A stretch of 64,000 nt of DNA from the NCBI GenBank assembly GCA_021775955.1, contig JAJFGU010000020.1, forward strand, positions 62,001 to 126,000, in the 5' to 3' direction. Both the position numbers and the translations under genes were made by a program. Below the pieces are notes generated by a model, which did no database searches, was not told the origin of the DNA, and worked only from the letters and a program-made list of their open reading frames with translations. Shown here piece after piece: positions 22,953 through 35,500 of the stretch (positions within the stretch are counted from its first letter, which is position 1; each line of letters opens with the position of its first letter). Origin of the DNA: Alphaproteobacteria bacterium (lineage in GTDB: Bacteria; Pseudomonadota; Alphaproteobacteria; Micavibrionales; Micavibrionaceae).

Positions 22953-22988
22953 GATTACCACGATTAGTTTTAGAGAAGGAAAAAGACT

Positions 22989-23462
22989 GTGGAACAGGTC
23001 CCTGTGACAAAAAACGGATTTGAAGTGCTTGAGGACGAATTGAAAGACCTCAAAAGTGTGCAGCGCCCTGCTGTGATTCAGGATATTGCAACAGCACGCG
23101 AGCATGGTGATTTAAAGGAAAACGCCGAATACCACGCCGCCCGTGAACAACAAAGCTTCATTGAAGGCCGTATCCTGCAGCTCGAATCCGCCATCGGTAA
23201 GGCCCAGATTATCGACCCCTCCACCTTAACTGGCGACACGGTAAAATTCGGCGCGACGGTCACAATTGTTGATGAAGACACCGATGAAGAAGAAACCTGG
23301 CAGATTGTCGGCGATTTTGAAGCCAGCACCGATGAAGGTCGGCTTTCGATCAGTGCGCCGGTTGCGCGTGCTTTGATTGGAAAATCTGTCGGTGATTCCG
23401 TCGGGGTGGTCACGCCAAAAGGAAAACGGACTTACGAAATCCTTGACGTTACATTCAAATAA
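22989..23462 (+). CDS. greA: Transcription elongation factor GreA
   Basis: GreA rescues backtracked RNA polymerase by stimulating cleavage of the nascent RNA 3' end. The 157-residue protein has the N-terminal antiparallel coiled coil with the acidic tip ([20 protein letters not shown]) and the C-terminal FKBP-like domain ([20 protein letters not shown]). The start is GTG at 22989, giving [18 protein letters not shown], which matches the family N terminus; AGAAGGA lies upstream. The placement after carB is common in alphaproteobacteria. It converges on the Lrp-type regulator gene three bases away. Confidence 0.97.
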   Translation: MEQVPVTKNGFEVLEDELKDLKSVQRPAVIQDIATAREHGDLKENAEYHAAREQQSFIEGRILQLESAIGKAQIIDPSTLTGDTVKFGATVTIVDEDTDEEETWQIVGDFEASTDEGRLSISAPVARALIGKSVGDSVGVVTPKGKRTYEILDVTFK

Positions 23463-23465
23463 AAA

Positions 23466-23942
23466 CTATTCGGTATCAATCGGCACGCCGGGAACATCCT
23501 TGGCGGAGCGAATGGCGAGCGATGACTTCACAGATGTCACATTCGGCGCAGTGGTGAGCTCATGGGTCAGAAACTCCTGATAGCTGTCCCAGTCTTTGGC
23601 AACCACCTTCAGGATAAAATCGGTTTCCCCGGCCAGCATATGGCACTCGCGCACCATTTCCAGCTCGCCTATACGGCTTTCAAAGGCCTGAAGATCTTTT
23701 TCCGCCTGCGACGTCAGCTTGACCATGGCTAAAACAACGACGGAGTAACCTAGCGAAGGAGGATCAACTTTGGCATGATAGCTTTTGATATAGCCCGCAT
23801 CTTCGAGCGCGCGAACCCGGCGCAGACAGGGCGGAGCAGAGATTCCAACGTTCTTGGCCAGCTTAACATTGGTGATCCTGCCGTCGCTTTGCAGGTATTT
23901 GAGAATATTTCTGTCGATTTTATCGAGTTTTGAGCGGCGCAT
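23466..23942 (-). CDS. Lrp/AsnC family transcriptional regulator
   Basis: The 158-residue protein has an N-terminal winged helix-turn-helix (KLDKIDRNILKYLQSDGRIT … APPCLRRVRALEDAGYI) and a C-terminal RAM/AsnC ligand-binding domain (about 70–155, with ECHMLAGETDFILKVVAKD). Lrp-family proteins form octamers or hexadecamers and respond to amino acids. The target genes cannot be deduced, but the divergent ELM1-like gene or the regulator itself is possible, since they share a 109-base spacer. It converges with greA. Confidence 0.93.
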   Translation of the reverse strand: MRRSKLDKIDRNILKYLQSDGRITNVKLAKNVGISAPPCLRRVRALEDAGYIKSYHAKVDPPSLGYSVVVLAMVKLTSQAEKDLQAFESRIGELEMVRECHMLAGETDFILKVVAKDWDSYQEFLTHELTTAPNVTSVKSSLAIRSAKDVPGVPIDTE

Positions 23943-24051
23943 TATTATTTTGAGTGTTTAATTTTTGTAACAAAGTTATAACGGATTGATATAAAGTTGC
24001 GCACGAGTTCTTGCAAGGACTTTCGTATAAAAAGGGAAATTAGATTTTAAA

Positions 24052-25011
24052 ATGGCATCCAAAACCTATCCACCAACCTGCTGGATTGTAACCGAAGGCA
24101 TCGCCGGTACAGAAAATCAGTGCCTGGGCGTCGCCGAATCTTTGGGCGTGAAACCGGATATCAAACGCATTCGTCTGCGTGAGCCGTGGAAAAGTTTTTC
24201 GCCTTATTTAGGATGGGAGCAATTCTGGAGCTTTGACCCGGCGCTGGAAGTGCCGTTTCCCGATATCCTAATTGCCAGTGGCCGCAAAAGCATTGCCGCC
24301 TCGCGCTACGTGAAAAAGGCCAGTGGCGGCAAAACCTTTACCGTCCAGATTCAGGACCCGCGAGTGCCGCCCGAGGATTTTGATCTGGTCGCCCTGCCCG
24401 CCCATGATCCAACGCGCGGAAAAAACGTGCTTGTCACTACCGCAGCGCCGAACCGGATTACAAAGGAACGCCTGGAGCAGGCAAAAAAAGATTTTTCTGC
24501 GTTTGAAAAAATAAAAGAGCCGCGCGTGGCGATTCTGATTGGTGGCAACAGCAAAGCCTATAAAATGAGCGCGGCTATCATGGAAAAGCTGGCCGGAGAC
24601 TTAAAAGCCCTTGATGCCGAGTTGATGATCACAACCTCACGGCGCACAAGCGAAGAAAACCAGAAAATTCTCGAAAATGCATTAAAAGGCACTGATTCCT
24701 ATATCTGGGACGGCAAGGGAGAAAACCCCTATTTCGGCCTGCTGGCCTGGGCCGATGCAATTCTGGTTACGGCCGACAGCGCTTCCATGCTCTCGGAAGC
24801 GGCAACAACCGGTAAGCCAGCCTACATGATCCCACTGGAGGGCGGATCGGAGCGCCTTAATAAACTCCATAAAAACCTTCAGGAAACCGGAGCCGTGCGA
24901 GTTTTCGAGGGAAAGCTGGAAAACTGGGACTATGAGCCACTAAACGATGCACAAAAAGTGGCCGAAGCGATCCAAAGCCGTTTGAATAAGCGCGGCAAAC
25001 AAACTATATAG
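24052..25011 (+). CDS. Mitochondrial fission ELM1 family protein (DUF1022)
   Basis: The 319-residue protein matches the bacterial ELM1-like family: it starts CWIVTEGIAGTENQCLGVAESLGV, followed by RIRLREPWKSFSPYLG, then the conserved IASGRKSIAAS and VQIQDPRVPPEDFDL segments and ADSASMLSEAA near the end. The fold is expected to be GT-B like, as in glycosyltransferases, but the bacterial function is unknown; the plant relative ELM1 recruits the mitochondrial division protein. It precedes trxB and a LysR gene on the same strand, a cluster frequently seen in alphaproteobacteria. The name records homology only. Confidence 0.88.
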   Translation: MASKTYPPTCWIVTEGIAGTENQCLGVAESLGVKPDIKRIRLREPWKSFSPYLGWEQFWSFDPALEVPFPDILIASGRKSIAASRYVKKASGGKTFTVQIQDPRVPPEDFDLVALPAHDPTRGKNVLVTTAAPNRITKERLEQAKKDFSAFEKIKEPRVAILIGGNSKAYKMSAAIMEKLAGDLKALDAELMITTSRRTSEENQKILENALKGTDSYIWDGKGENPYFGLLAWADAILVTADSASMLSEAATTGKPAYMIPLEGGSERLNKLHKNLQETGAVRVFEGKLENWDYEPLNDAQKVAEAIQSRLNKRGKQTI

Positions 25012-25037
25012 TGATGTTGGATTAATATTGGAAATAG

Positions 25038-26006
<969 letters not shown>

Positions 26007-26011
26007 AAAAG

Positions 26012-26902
26012 ATGGATTGGGATAAACTGAGAATATTTCATGCCGTTGCCGAAGCTGGCAGCTTTACCCATGCTGGCAAGAGCCTTAATCTCAGCCAGTC
26101 TGCCGTCTCCCGCCAGGTCAGCACACTGGAAGAAAGCCTCGGCGTCACCCTCTTCCATCGTCACGCCAGGGGGTTATTACTCACCGAACAGGGCGAGCTG
26201 CTTCACAAAACCGCCAGGGATATTTTCGCCAAGCTGTCGATGATCGAAGGGCAATTGATGGACACGCGTAAGCTTCCCGAAGGCCCGCTGCGGATCACGG
26301 TAGCGGAATTTATCGGCTCGACCTGGCTGGCACCGAAGCTGGCAGAATTCAGAGAAGATCATCCCGACATTCAACTGACCGTCTTACTGGAGGATAGCAT
26401 CCTCGATCTCGGCATGCGCGAAGCAGACGCGGCCATTAGGCTGTACGAGCCGGAGCAGCCGGATTTGGTACAGCGCCACCTGACAACGATTCATTTTCAT
26501 GTCTGCGGCTCTAAGGACTACTTCAAAAAACATGGCAAACCGAAAAAAGCAAAAGACCTCAAGAATCACACCCTCATCGGCTACCCCGAAAATGTTACCG
26601 AGCCTTTTACCGACCCCAACTGGATTTTTCGAATCGCCGGAGTCGATCCCGATCACAACACCAACATGCTGATGATGAATTCTCTTTATGCTATCCACAA
26701 GGCGGTCATCACCGGCGCGGGTATCGCCGCCCTGCCCGATTATCTGGTTACGAAAAGCGATGACATCGAAATCGTGCTGCCGGAGATCGAAAGAGACGGC
26801 GTTGAAATGTATTTCGTTTATCCTGAAGAAAGACGAAAATCCCAGCGCATCGCCGCTTTCCGCGATTTCCTTTTGAAGAGCATCAGCGCCACCGAATTCT
26901 AA
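26012..26902 (+). CDS. LysR family transcriptional regulator
   Basis: The 296-residue protein has the LysR helix-turn-helix at 1–60 (FHAVAEAGSFTHAGKSLNLSQSAVSRQVSTLEESLG, recognised in pieces) and a type-2 periplasmic-binding-like effector domain at about 90–290. The effector ligand is unknown. LysR regulators usually control a divergently transcribed gene, but here the gene is codirectional and only six bases after trxB, so an association with redox control is possible but not shown. The gene ends before the structured RNA leader at 26931. Confidence 0.93.
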   Translation: MDWDKLRIFHAVAEAGSFTHAGKSLNLSQSAVSRQVSTLEESLGVTLFHRHARGLLLTEQGELLHKTARDIFAKLSMIEGQLMDTRKLPEGPLRITVAEFIGSTWLAPKLAEFREDHPDIQLTVLLEDSILDLGMREADAAIRLYEPEQPDLVQRHLTTIHFHVCGSKDYFKKHGKPKKAKDLKNHTLIGYPENVTEPFTDPNWIFRIAGVDPDHNTNMLMMNSLYAIHKAVITGAGIAALPDYLVTKSDDIEIVLPEIERDGVEMYFVYPEERRKSQRIAAFRDFLLKSISATEF

Positions 26903-26930
26903 TCTGACTTTTTTGCTCCACAAGTTTGCA

Positions 26931-26959
26931 TTGCCGTTCAAACAGGCGTAGCTTGTTAT
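26931..26959 (+). promoter_or_regulatory. Promoter of the structured leader RNA
   Basis: TTGCCG (26931–26936) and TGTTAT (26954–26959) are spaced by 17 bases and match a housekeeping promoter. Transcription would begin near 26966, 28 bases after the LysR gene's stop region, and yield a leader of about 190 nt that ends in an intrinsic terminator. Confidence 0.6.
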
Positions 26960-26965
26960 GTGCTA

Positions 26966-27154
26966 AACACATACCTGATAGTATATAAATGCAATGGACA
27001 GGGTCCATGATGGGTATATAAAGGCGGCTGTCGGCGCATATTGTGCAGATAAGGACCTCCGGCTTTCCGGTGGTTCTTACGTCTCCCAGACGTGAAACCT
27101 CCCTGTTCAACTCACCGGGCCCATGTTTAACTGCATGAGAGGCCCGGTTTTTTT
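26966..27154 (+). ncRNA. Structured leader/attenuator RNA upstream of the patatin gene
   Basis: The 190-base stretch has several hairpins: ATACC/GGTAT (26971–26975 with 27013–27017) enclosing TGGAC/GTCCA; GGACC-CCGG with CCGG-GGTTC (27053–27062 with 27067–27076); and ACGTCT/AGACGT (27079–27084 with 27088–27093). CCGGTG at 27067–27072 is also complementary to CACCGG at 27113–27118, which is part of the terminator stem. The second hairpin and the terminator therefore both compete with this pairing, the logic of an attenuator or riboswitch. I cannot match it to a known class. If the terminator is always active, it is a stand-alone small RNA. Confidence 0.5.
27114..27154 (+). terminator. Intrinsic terminator before the patatin gene
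   Basis: ACCGGGCC (27114–27121) pairs with GGCCCGGT (27141–27148), with an inner CATG/CATG pair in the loop, followed by seven T (27148–27154). It lies 67 bases before the patatin start and could be regulated by the leader. A TATAAT follows at 27159–27164, so a second promoter for the gene is possible. Confidence 0.85.
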
Positions 27155-27221
27155 ATGGTATAATCATATATTAGAGTCTTCTCGCAAGGCTCTTCCCGGT
27201 TTAAAATCAAAATAGAAAACC

Positions 27222-28454
27222 ATGGCTGATTCCAAGAATATCATAGCTCTTTTTAATTACGGCGGCGGCATGCGCGGCCTGATCCCGGCTTACTTCATGG
27301 CCAAGATTGAGGACGCCACGGGCCTTCGTATGACCGATATGGTCGATATTTTTACCGGCCCCTCGACCGGCGCGATTTTGAATGCCGGTCTGAACGTCCC
27401 CCACGCAGATGACCCAAGCCGCCCAAAATACCGCGCCCGGCACATGGTGAAATTTTACGAGCGAGAAGGAATCAATATCTTCCCGCCGGACCGCTTCCGT
27501 GAATTTCGTGCGCTTATTCATGATTTCAACAACCGCACGATGAAGATCAATCAGCTCAACACGCTGTTTCGCAAAGGGCATTACGACCCCGCCTATCTGG
27601 GCAAAGCCCTTAAGGCGCTATACGGCGATACCAGACTTTCTGATTCGATCAAAAGCCTGGTGATCCCGGTCTATAACATCGATGGCGAACAGCTTGAGGT
27701 CGTCGAGGAAGCGGGTGAAACCGGGGACACCCCCGTCCATACCCAGAACAACTTTATCGATCGCGGCGGCCATGCGGTGTGGCTTAAAAATATGCGCCTG
27801 CAGCTGCGCAAGCGTCCTTCCCCGGATGTCTCGCTTTACGACGCAATCCTGGCCAGTACAGCCGCTCCAACCTATTTCCCCTGCCATCACTTTGAAGTCG
27901 GCTACCAGGACGAGCGCGGCACACGTGAATTTTCTGGTATTGACGGCTCAATCTTTGACAATCCGTGCGTGAGCTATCACGGCGCGATCCGCCAACATGT
28001 TCCTGAAGATCATAAACTCAAAATGATTATGCTCGGCACCGGCCATACGCTGCGCTCGATCAAAAAAGAGGACTGGAATAATTTCGGTGGGCTCGGCGTG
28101 GTCGATCCGGTCAATGATCTGCCGCTGATCAATATTTTATTTCATGCTTCGGAAACCGCGCTGATGGAAAGTTTTGGCGAGGAAATGGGCGATGATCTTT
28201 ATGTGTTCAACAAATCAATGGTCCTCGATATACAAAAGCCAAACTCCCCCAGCACCGCAATTGACGACGCCAGCCCCGACAACCTCGCCCGACTCAAGAT
28301 TTTCTTCGAAGAAATGATGGAAGAAAACAAAAGCCAGTTTGACGAGGTCTGCCACGTCCTCGCCGACAACCGCGACCGCAAGGAAGAGGTGAAGGCAGAA
28401 GAAAAGGCTGAAAGCCGCAATATCTTCTCGTTTTTTACCCGGAAACGGCTTTAA
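27222..28454 (+). CDS. Patatin-like phospholipase family protein
   Basis: The 410-residue protein is a predicted acyl hydrolase of the patatin family. The oxyanion-hole motif GGGMRG lies at residues 14–19, the nucleophile Ser48 sits in GPSTG, and the catalytic Asp241 is in the GIDGS motif. This Ser-Asp dyad cleaves acyl chains from phospholipids or other esters. No signal peptide is visible, so it is probably cytoplasmic, or exported by another route. The C-terminal 40 residues are charged and Glu/Lys-rich. The gene lies downstream of the structured leader and its terminator, and converges on the aminotransferase gene across a palindromic repeat. Confidence 0.9.
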   Translation: MADSKNIIALFNYGGGMRGLIPAYFMAKIEDATGLRMTDMVDIFTGPSTGAILNAGLNVPHADDPSRPKYRARHMVKFYEREGINIFPPDRFREFRALIHDFNNRTMKINQLNTLFRKGHYDPAYLGKALKALYGDTRLSDSIKSLVIPVYNIDGEQLEVVEEAGETGDTPVHTQNNFIDRGGHAVWLKNMRLQLRKRPSPDVSLYDAILASTAAPTYFPCHHFEVGYQDERGTREFSGIDGSIFDNPCVSYHGAIRQHVPEDHKLKMIMLGTGHTLRSIKKEDWNNFGGLGVVDPVNDLPLINILFHASETALMESFGEEMGDDLYVFNKSMVLDIQKPNSPSTAIDDASPDNLARLKIFFEEMMEENKSQFDEVCHVLADNRDRKEEVKAEEKAESRNIFSFFTRKRL

Positions 28455-28456
28455 GA

Positions 28457-28561
28457 CCCCTCACCCGGCCTCACGATGTTCGGCCACCCTCTCCCCATGG
28501 GAGAGGGATGCGTAAGCTTAGTGAGCCTTTAGGCGAACTTAGCTGGAGCTGGGTGAGGGGG
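28457..28561. repeat. Palindromic intergenic repeat between convergent genes
   Basis: Outer arms CCCCTCACCC (28457–28466) and GGGTGAGGGG (28551–28560) are inverted, and an inner pair CCCTCTCCC (28487–28495) / GGGAGAGGG (28499–28507) forms a second hairpin. The type is a common REP-like element of proteobacterial intergenic space. It occupies the whole gap between the patatin and aminotransferase stops, where it may also act as a bidirectional transcription end. Confidence 0.8.
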
Positions 28562-28566
28562 TATAA

Positions 28567-30775
<2,209 letters not shown>

Positions 30776-30779
30776 TGCT

Positions 30780-31178
30780 TTATTTTTTAACAGGTTTGCT
30801 TTTGCTGGCCATCTGGCGGATGGCGTCGATATGTTGCTTGGAGGCACGGCCACGTTTGGCCTGGCCGCCGTGACCTTCCTGCCCGAAAATCGCGGCATTG
30901 GTGCTAGCCACAGCTTTAAGGATTTCAATGCCGAACTCTTCCTCTTCCGCAATCTGCGGCGTGTCCGGAGCGGGAGCATTGGCGGCCTCGCTGCGGCCGG
31001 ACACCACACGCTCAACATGATAGGCAACAATGCCGTTCAGATGCGGCTTGGCAAGTGCATGGAGCAGCTTGGCGTCCTCATAGGTCCAGGCAATGATTTG
31101 CTGGCGCGCGCGAGTGACATTGCCACCGGCCTGGCGCAAGGCTTCCTTGATTCGTCTTTCCGCATATTCCATGGACAT
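30780..31178 (-). CDS. Conserved hypothetical protein (132 residues)
   Basis: The product begins MSMEYAERRIKEALRQAGGN and has a helical N-terminal part with RARQQIIAWTYEDAKLLHALAKPHLNG followed by an acidic linker (PQIAEEEEFG) and a basic, Gly/Arg-rich tail (GHGGQAKRGRASKQ). I recall similar proteins only as hypothetical proteins in alphaproteobacteria. GGAGCAGGAG before the ATG is a strong ribosome binding site. It lies just upstream of the AmgK-like kinase on the same strand and would be cotranscribed. No function can be proposed; the charged tail might bind nucleic acid. Confidence 0.7.
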   Translation of the reverse strand: MSMEYAERRIKEALRQAGGNVTRARQQIIAWTYEDAKLLHALAKPHLNGIVAYHVERVVSGRSEAANAPAPDTPQIAEEEEFGIEILKAVASTNAAIFGQEGHGGQAKRGRASKQHIDAIRQMASKSKPVKK

Positions 31179-31243
31179 GGCAATCTCCTGCTCCTGGCAG
31201 CCTTTAAGTTTTCAGAATGCCATATATTAAGAAAAAGTCCAAA

Positions 31244-31327
31244 TTATTCGGAAAGCGCGGCCAATTCCTTCATCAAGCTCTGTACACCTTTCACCCGTTT
31301 CTCGGCACTATCCCACTGGCGGATGGC
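31244..31327 (-). pseudogene. Duplicated, detached 3' end of mfd
   Basis: Read on the minus strand, this encodes AIRQWDSAEKRVKGVQSLMK and then ELAALSE before a stop at 31244–31246. It is a copy of the Mfd C terminus. The DNA at 31267–31327 matches 32565–32625 with four mismatches in 61 bases. The offset is 1298 bases and the interposed DNA holds the dehydrogenase gene, whose stop lies 8 bases from the edge of homology. The fragment has no start of its own and no upstream coding, so it is not a gene. The rest of the 31179–31334 gap contains nothing else. Confidence 0.85.
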
Positions 31328-31334
31328 GAGATGG

Positions 31335-32549
31335 TTAAGCGTTCACAATCCTGCTCAGTGCCAAATACGTTCCGGCATCAACAGCCGAAACATCATAGCG
31401 ATCCATAATATCGACCATGGCTCTAACATTTTTAGAAATTTTCTGTTCTGTCATATCCTTGGCCTCGTTGACCTTGGCCATGGTCTTCGCATTTTCCTTG
31501 GCGCTGACATCTGACGTTAATTCGACATAGGCCGCTATAACTCCACCGGGATTGGCAATAAAGTCGGGAACAATATGAACGCCTTGCTTGAAAAGAGCAC
31601 TATACCCTTCCGCAGTCGTGGGTTGGTTGGCTCCCTCCACCATAAATCTTACTTTTACTTTCTCTGCATTTTTATCCGTGATGACATCCTGCACGGCACA
31701 GGGAAACAACACATCAACATCTACATACAGCACGTCTTCTGCACTATCTGATATCTGAAAACCTTCCTTTTCAATCAAAGACCGAGCGGTTGTCACGTCC
31801 TGTTCGACCAGAGCCGTTTTTAGCTCTTCCGATACGCCATTTTTAAATCGCCATGTTCCACCATATTTGGGATCGCCAAGCGCTTTCAATGATCCGCCAT
31901 ATTCGGTGAAATACCGAAAGACAGCAGCCCCCATAGCGCCCAACCCCTGCACGGCAAAAGTTCCAACCTTCACCCCTTTACACGCCATCATAGTCTTCGC
32001 GGCCACAGCAACACCAAGTCCTGCAATACCCTGCCGATCATAATCCGTACCGCCCATCTCCACAGGTTTGCCTGTAAAAGAATTCAGCGAACCCAGCTCG
32101 TCACAGGCCCAATGCGGCATCTCCGGCCGTGCGCCGATATCAAAACCGAAACCGCCAAAAACTCCACCATTTTCAAACAGCAATGGCTTACATAAGGACA
32201 CAAAGCGCCGATATTTTTGCTCAAACCCTTCGGCGCTGGAGTCCGCACGCAAACCCGATTTAGCTCCACCAAGCGGAAGGCCCGCCGCCGCGTTTTTAAG
32301 CGCCATTGTCCGCGCCAGCATTTTAATCTCATCGATCGTTAAATCAGGCGTAACCCTTGTGCCGCCCTTACCGCTAAGTTCAAGCTTACCGCCTTTGCTG
32401 ATCCCCGTATTCCACACCACAACATAGCCCTCCACACCCATATCGGGATCATGGATTGTTTCCACCAATTCAGGCTCCATCGCCTCAAAGCGCTGCTTTA
32501 GGTCGGAAAGATCATCTAGAAACTGCTGTTTATTTTCAGGTAGGTTCAT
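31335..32549 (-). CDS. Glu/Leu/Phe/Val dehydrogenase
   Basis: The 404-residue enzyme deaminates an amino acid, probably glutamate, with NAD(P). It has the ELFV dehydrogenase dimerisation domain with the catalytic Lys in LPLGGAKSGLR, followed by a Rossmann domain with VQGLGAMGAAV. Residues for glutamate versus branched-chain specificity are not resolved by eye. The start ATG at 32549 lies 13 bases inside the coding region of mfd, and the gene is flanked by a duplicate of the mfd 3' end. It was apparently inserted together with a replacement mfd end. An acidic substrate is inferred only from the family. Confidence 0.9.
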   Translation of the reverse strand: MNLPENKQQFLDDLSDLKQRFEAMEPELVETIHDPDMGVEGYVVVWNTGISKGGKLELSGKGGTRVTPDLTIDEIKMLARTMALKNAAAGLPLGGAKSGLRADSSAEGFEQKYRRFVSLCKPLLFENGGVFGGFGFDIGARPEMPHWACDELGSLNSFTGKPVEMGGTDYDRQGIAGLGVAVAAKTMMACKGVKVGTFAVQGLGAMGAAVFRYFTEYGGSLKALGDPKYGGTWRFKNGVSEELKTALVEQDVTTARSLIEKEGFQISDSAEDVLYVDVDVLFPCAVQDVITDKNAEKVKVRFMVEGANQPTTAEGYSALFKQGVHIVPDFIANPGGVIAAYVELTSDVSAKENAKTMAKVNEAKDMTEQKISKNVRAMVDIMDRYDVSAVDAGTYLALSRIVNA

Positions 32550-35500
32550 TAATTAAACTTAGCTCCCTCATCAATCTCTGTACACCTTTCACCCGTTTCT
32601 CGGCACTGTCCCACTGGCGAATGGCAACCAGCTTCTGATCCGGGCGGAATTTGAGAGCGCCACGATTTTCATTGATCCATTTCATCAATGCCTCGACATC
32701 AGGCGGGCAATCCTTGTGAAAACCAATCACCGCTCCCTTTGGTCCGGCCTCGACACTGCCGACCCCTGATTTTTTGCAAAGTTGCTTAATCGAAACAATA
32801 TCCATCAGATTGTTGACCTCTTCGGGAATGGCACCAAAACGATCAATCAACTCAGCCGCAAACGATTCAATATCATCCGCCGTTTCCAGCTCCGACAAAC
32901 GACGATACAAACTCATCCGCACATTCAAATCTTCTATATAGCTACCCGGAATCAACACCGATGTGCCGATGTTAATCTGCGGTGACCAGCGTTGCTCCAC
33001 CCCGGCACCGATATCGGTGCCCTCACGCGCCGCCGCCACCGCTTCTTCCAGCATCTGCTGGTAAAGCTCAACACCAACCTCTTTGATATGGCCAGATTGC
33101 TGATCGCCGAGCAAATTACCGGAACCACGAATATCCATGTCATGGCTAGCAAGCTGAAACCCTGCGCCCAGCGTATCGAGCGTTTCCATCACCTCAAGAC
33201 GTTTTAAAGCCTGCGGATTTAATTTCACATGCGGCGGATAGGTCAGATAAGCATAAGCCCGAACCTTGGAACGCCCGACACGACCACGAATTTGGTAAAG
33301 CTGCGCCAGGCCAAACATATCGGCACGGTGCACCACAAGCGTATTAGCGCTCGGAATATCCAGCCCGCTTTCAATGATATTGGTTGCCAGCAACACATCA
33401 TACTTACCCTCGTAAAACGCACTTATACGATCCTCGAGATCTTCCGGGCTCATTTGCCCGTGGGCTGTGACAAACTTTACCTCCGGCACCAGCTCTTTGA
33501 GTTTTTCCTCGACCTCTTCAATATCTTTGATGCGCGGGCAAACATAAAAGCTCTGCCCGCCGCGATAATGCTCGCGCATCAACGCGTCACGCACGACAAC
33601 CGGATCGAACGGCAGCACAAAGCTCCTCACCGCCAGCCGGTCTACTGGCGGCGTGGCGATCAGGCTCATCTCTTTGACGCCAGTGAGTGACATTTGCAGC
33701 GTACGCGGAATCGGCGTCGCAGTAAGGGTCAGGATATGAACATTGCTCTTGAGCTCTTTCAGACGCTCTTTTTGCTTCACACCAAATTTCTGCTCCTCAT
33801 CCACCACCAGCAGGCCAAGATTGGCAAACGCAATGCCCTTGCCGAACAGCGCATGGGTGCCAATGACGATATTAACACTGCCATCGGCCAGCCCTTCTTT
33901 GGCGGCTTTGGTGTCTTTGGCTGAAACCAGCCGGGAAAGCTGCTCAATCCGCAGACCTGTGCCGGTAAAACGCGCCGTAAAATTCTGATAGTGTTGACGG
34001 GCGAGCAACGTCGTCGGCACAACAACGGCAACCTGAACCCCCGCCATCGCCGCGACATAGGCCGCCCGCAAGGCTACCTCGGTTTTGCCAAAACCGACAT
34101 CGCCGCATATCAGGCGGTCCATCGGATGATCACCATTCAGATCGGCCAGAACGCTATTAATCGCGCGCTGCTGGTCCTCGGTTTCGGCGTAAGGAAAGCG
34201 CGCGGCAAATTCATTATACAGCCCTTCGCTGATATTCAGCTTCTCAGATTTACGCAACATCCGCGCGGCGGCAATTTTCAAAAGCCCCTCCGCCATTACC
34301 ATCAGATCTTTTTTAACCCGCGCTTTTCTAGCCTGCCAGCCTGCCCCGCCGAGCTTATCAAGCGCTACCGTCCCCTCATCCCCACCAAAACGGGTCAGAA
34401 CATCAATATTTTCCACCGGCACAAACAGCCGGTCGCCGCCGTCATATTCGATCTTCAGACAATCATGCAGCGTTTTGGCCGCCTTGACGGTTTCCAGCTC
34501 AACGAATTTCCCGACCCCGTGATCGACATGCACGACAAGATCACCTTCGGACAGAGAGGACACTTCGGTGAGGAAATTATCAGCCTGACGTTTTTTCTGG
34601 CTGCGTCGCGCCAAACGATCTCCGAGAATATCCTGCTCCGTCACCACAGCCAGATCAGGCGCAACAAAACCATGCTCCAGACCCAGAATACCAATACCGA
34701 TCTGCTCCGGTTTTAATCTTTTGATGTTGTCAAAATCACCGCACTCAGCAAACGGACCTATACCCGCAACTTCCATCAAACCCTTCAAACGCTCTTTAGC
34801 ACCTTCGCTATAAGCCACGATGAATGTTGTTTGAGACAAGCCGGATAAATATGTTTTTAACTCGGCAAAAACATCGCCATCGGGCAACGCCCTGATATCG
34901 GCAAAATCCCGCCCTTTCTTTGCACCAGCATCCTGACCGTCCGGCGCACCGAAAGGCGAAAGCTCTTCTGCCTCCCAGACCTCCTCCATATAAAGCCGCT
35001 CAACCGGCAAAGGATGATAAACCGAGCCGGACAGGCTCACATCTTGCGACTTGCCGTTTTTGCGTGCGGTCGAAGCCTCGAGCGTTTTGCGTGCCTCATA
35101 AAAATCCCTGATCTGGGTCAGACGTTCTTCGCGGGCCTGAGACCCATGATGATCCATGGTAAAAGCAGCACCCGGTAGATAATCAAAGATCGTATCCATC
35201 TTCTCATGGAACAACGGCAGCCAGTGCTCCATGCCGCTATGGCGCCGCCCTTCCGACACTGCCTCATAGAGCGGGTCATCATCACGCACCACCCCGAATT
35301 CCTCGCGATAACCGGAGCGAAAACGGGTTATCGAGTCTTCATCGAGGAACAATTCAGTCGCCGGAAAGAGAGAAAATTCTGAAATCTCCTTCAGGCTCCT
35401 CTGAGTATCCGGATCGAAGGTTTTGATCTTGTCGATCTCATTGCTAAAAAGATCAATCCGCAGCGGCTCAGCATAGCCCGGCGGAAATAAATCGACAATC

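Noticed and set aside
26966-27154. 6S RNA as identity of the structured RNA
   Set aside because: 6S RNA is a single long hairpin with a central bubble; here several separate hairpins and a terminator form instead.
33991-34716. A 241-residue frame antisense to mfd
   Set aside because: mfd helicase motifs are intact on the opposite strand, and the frame lacks a plausible start signal.
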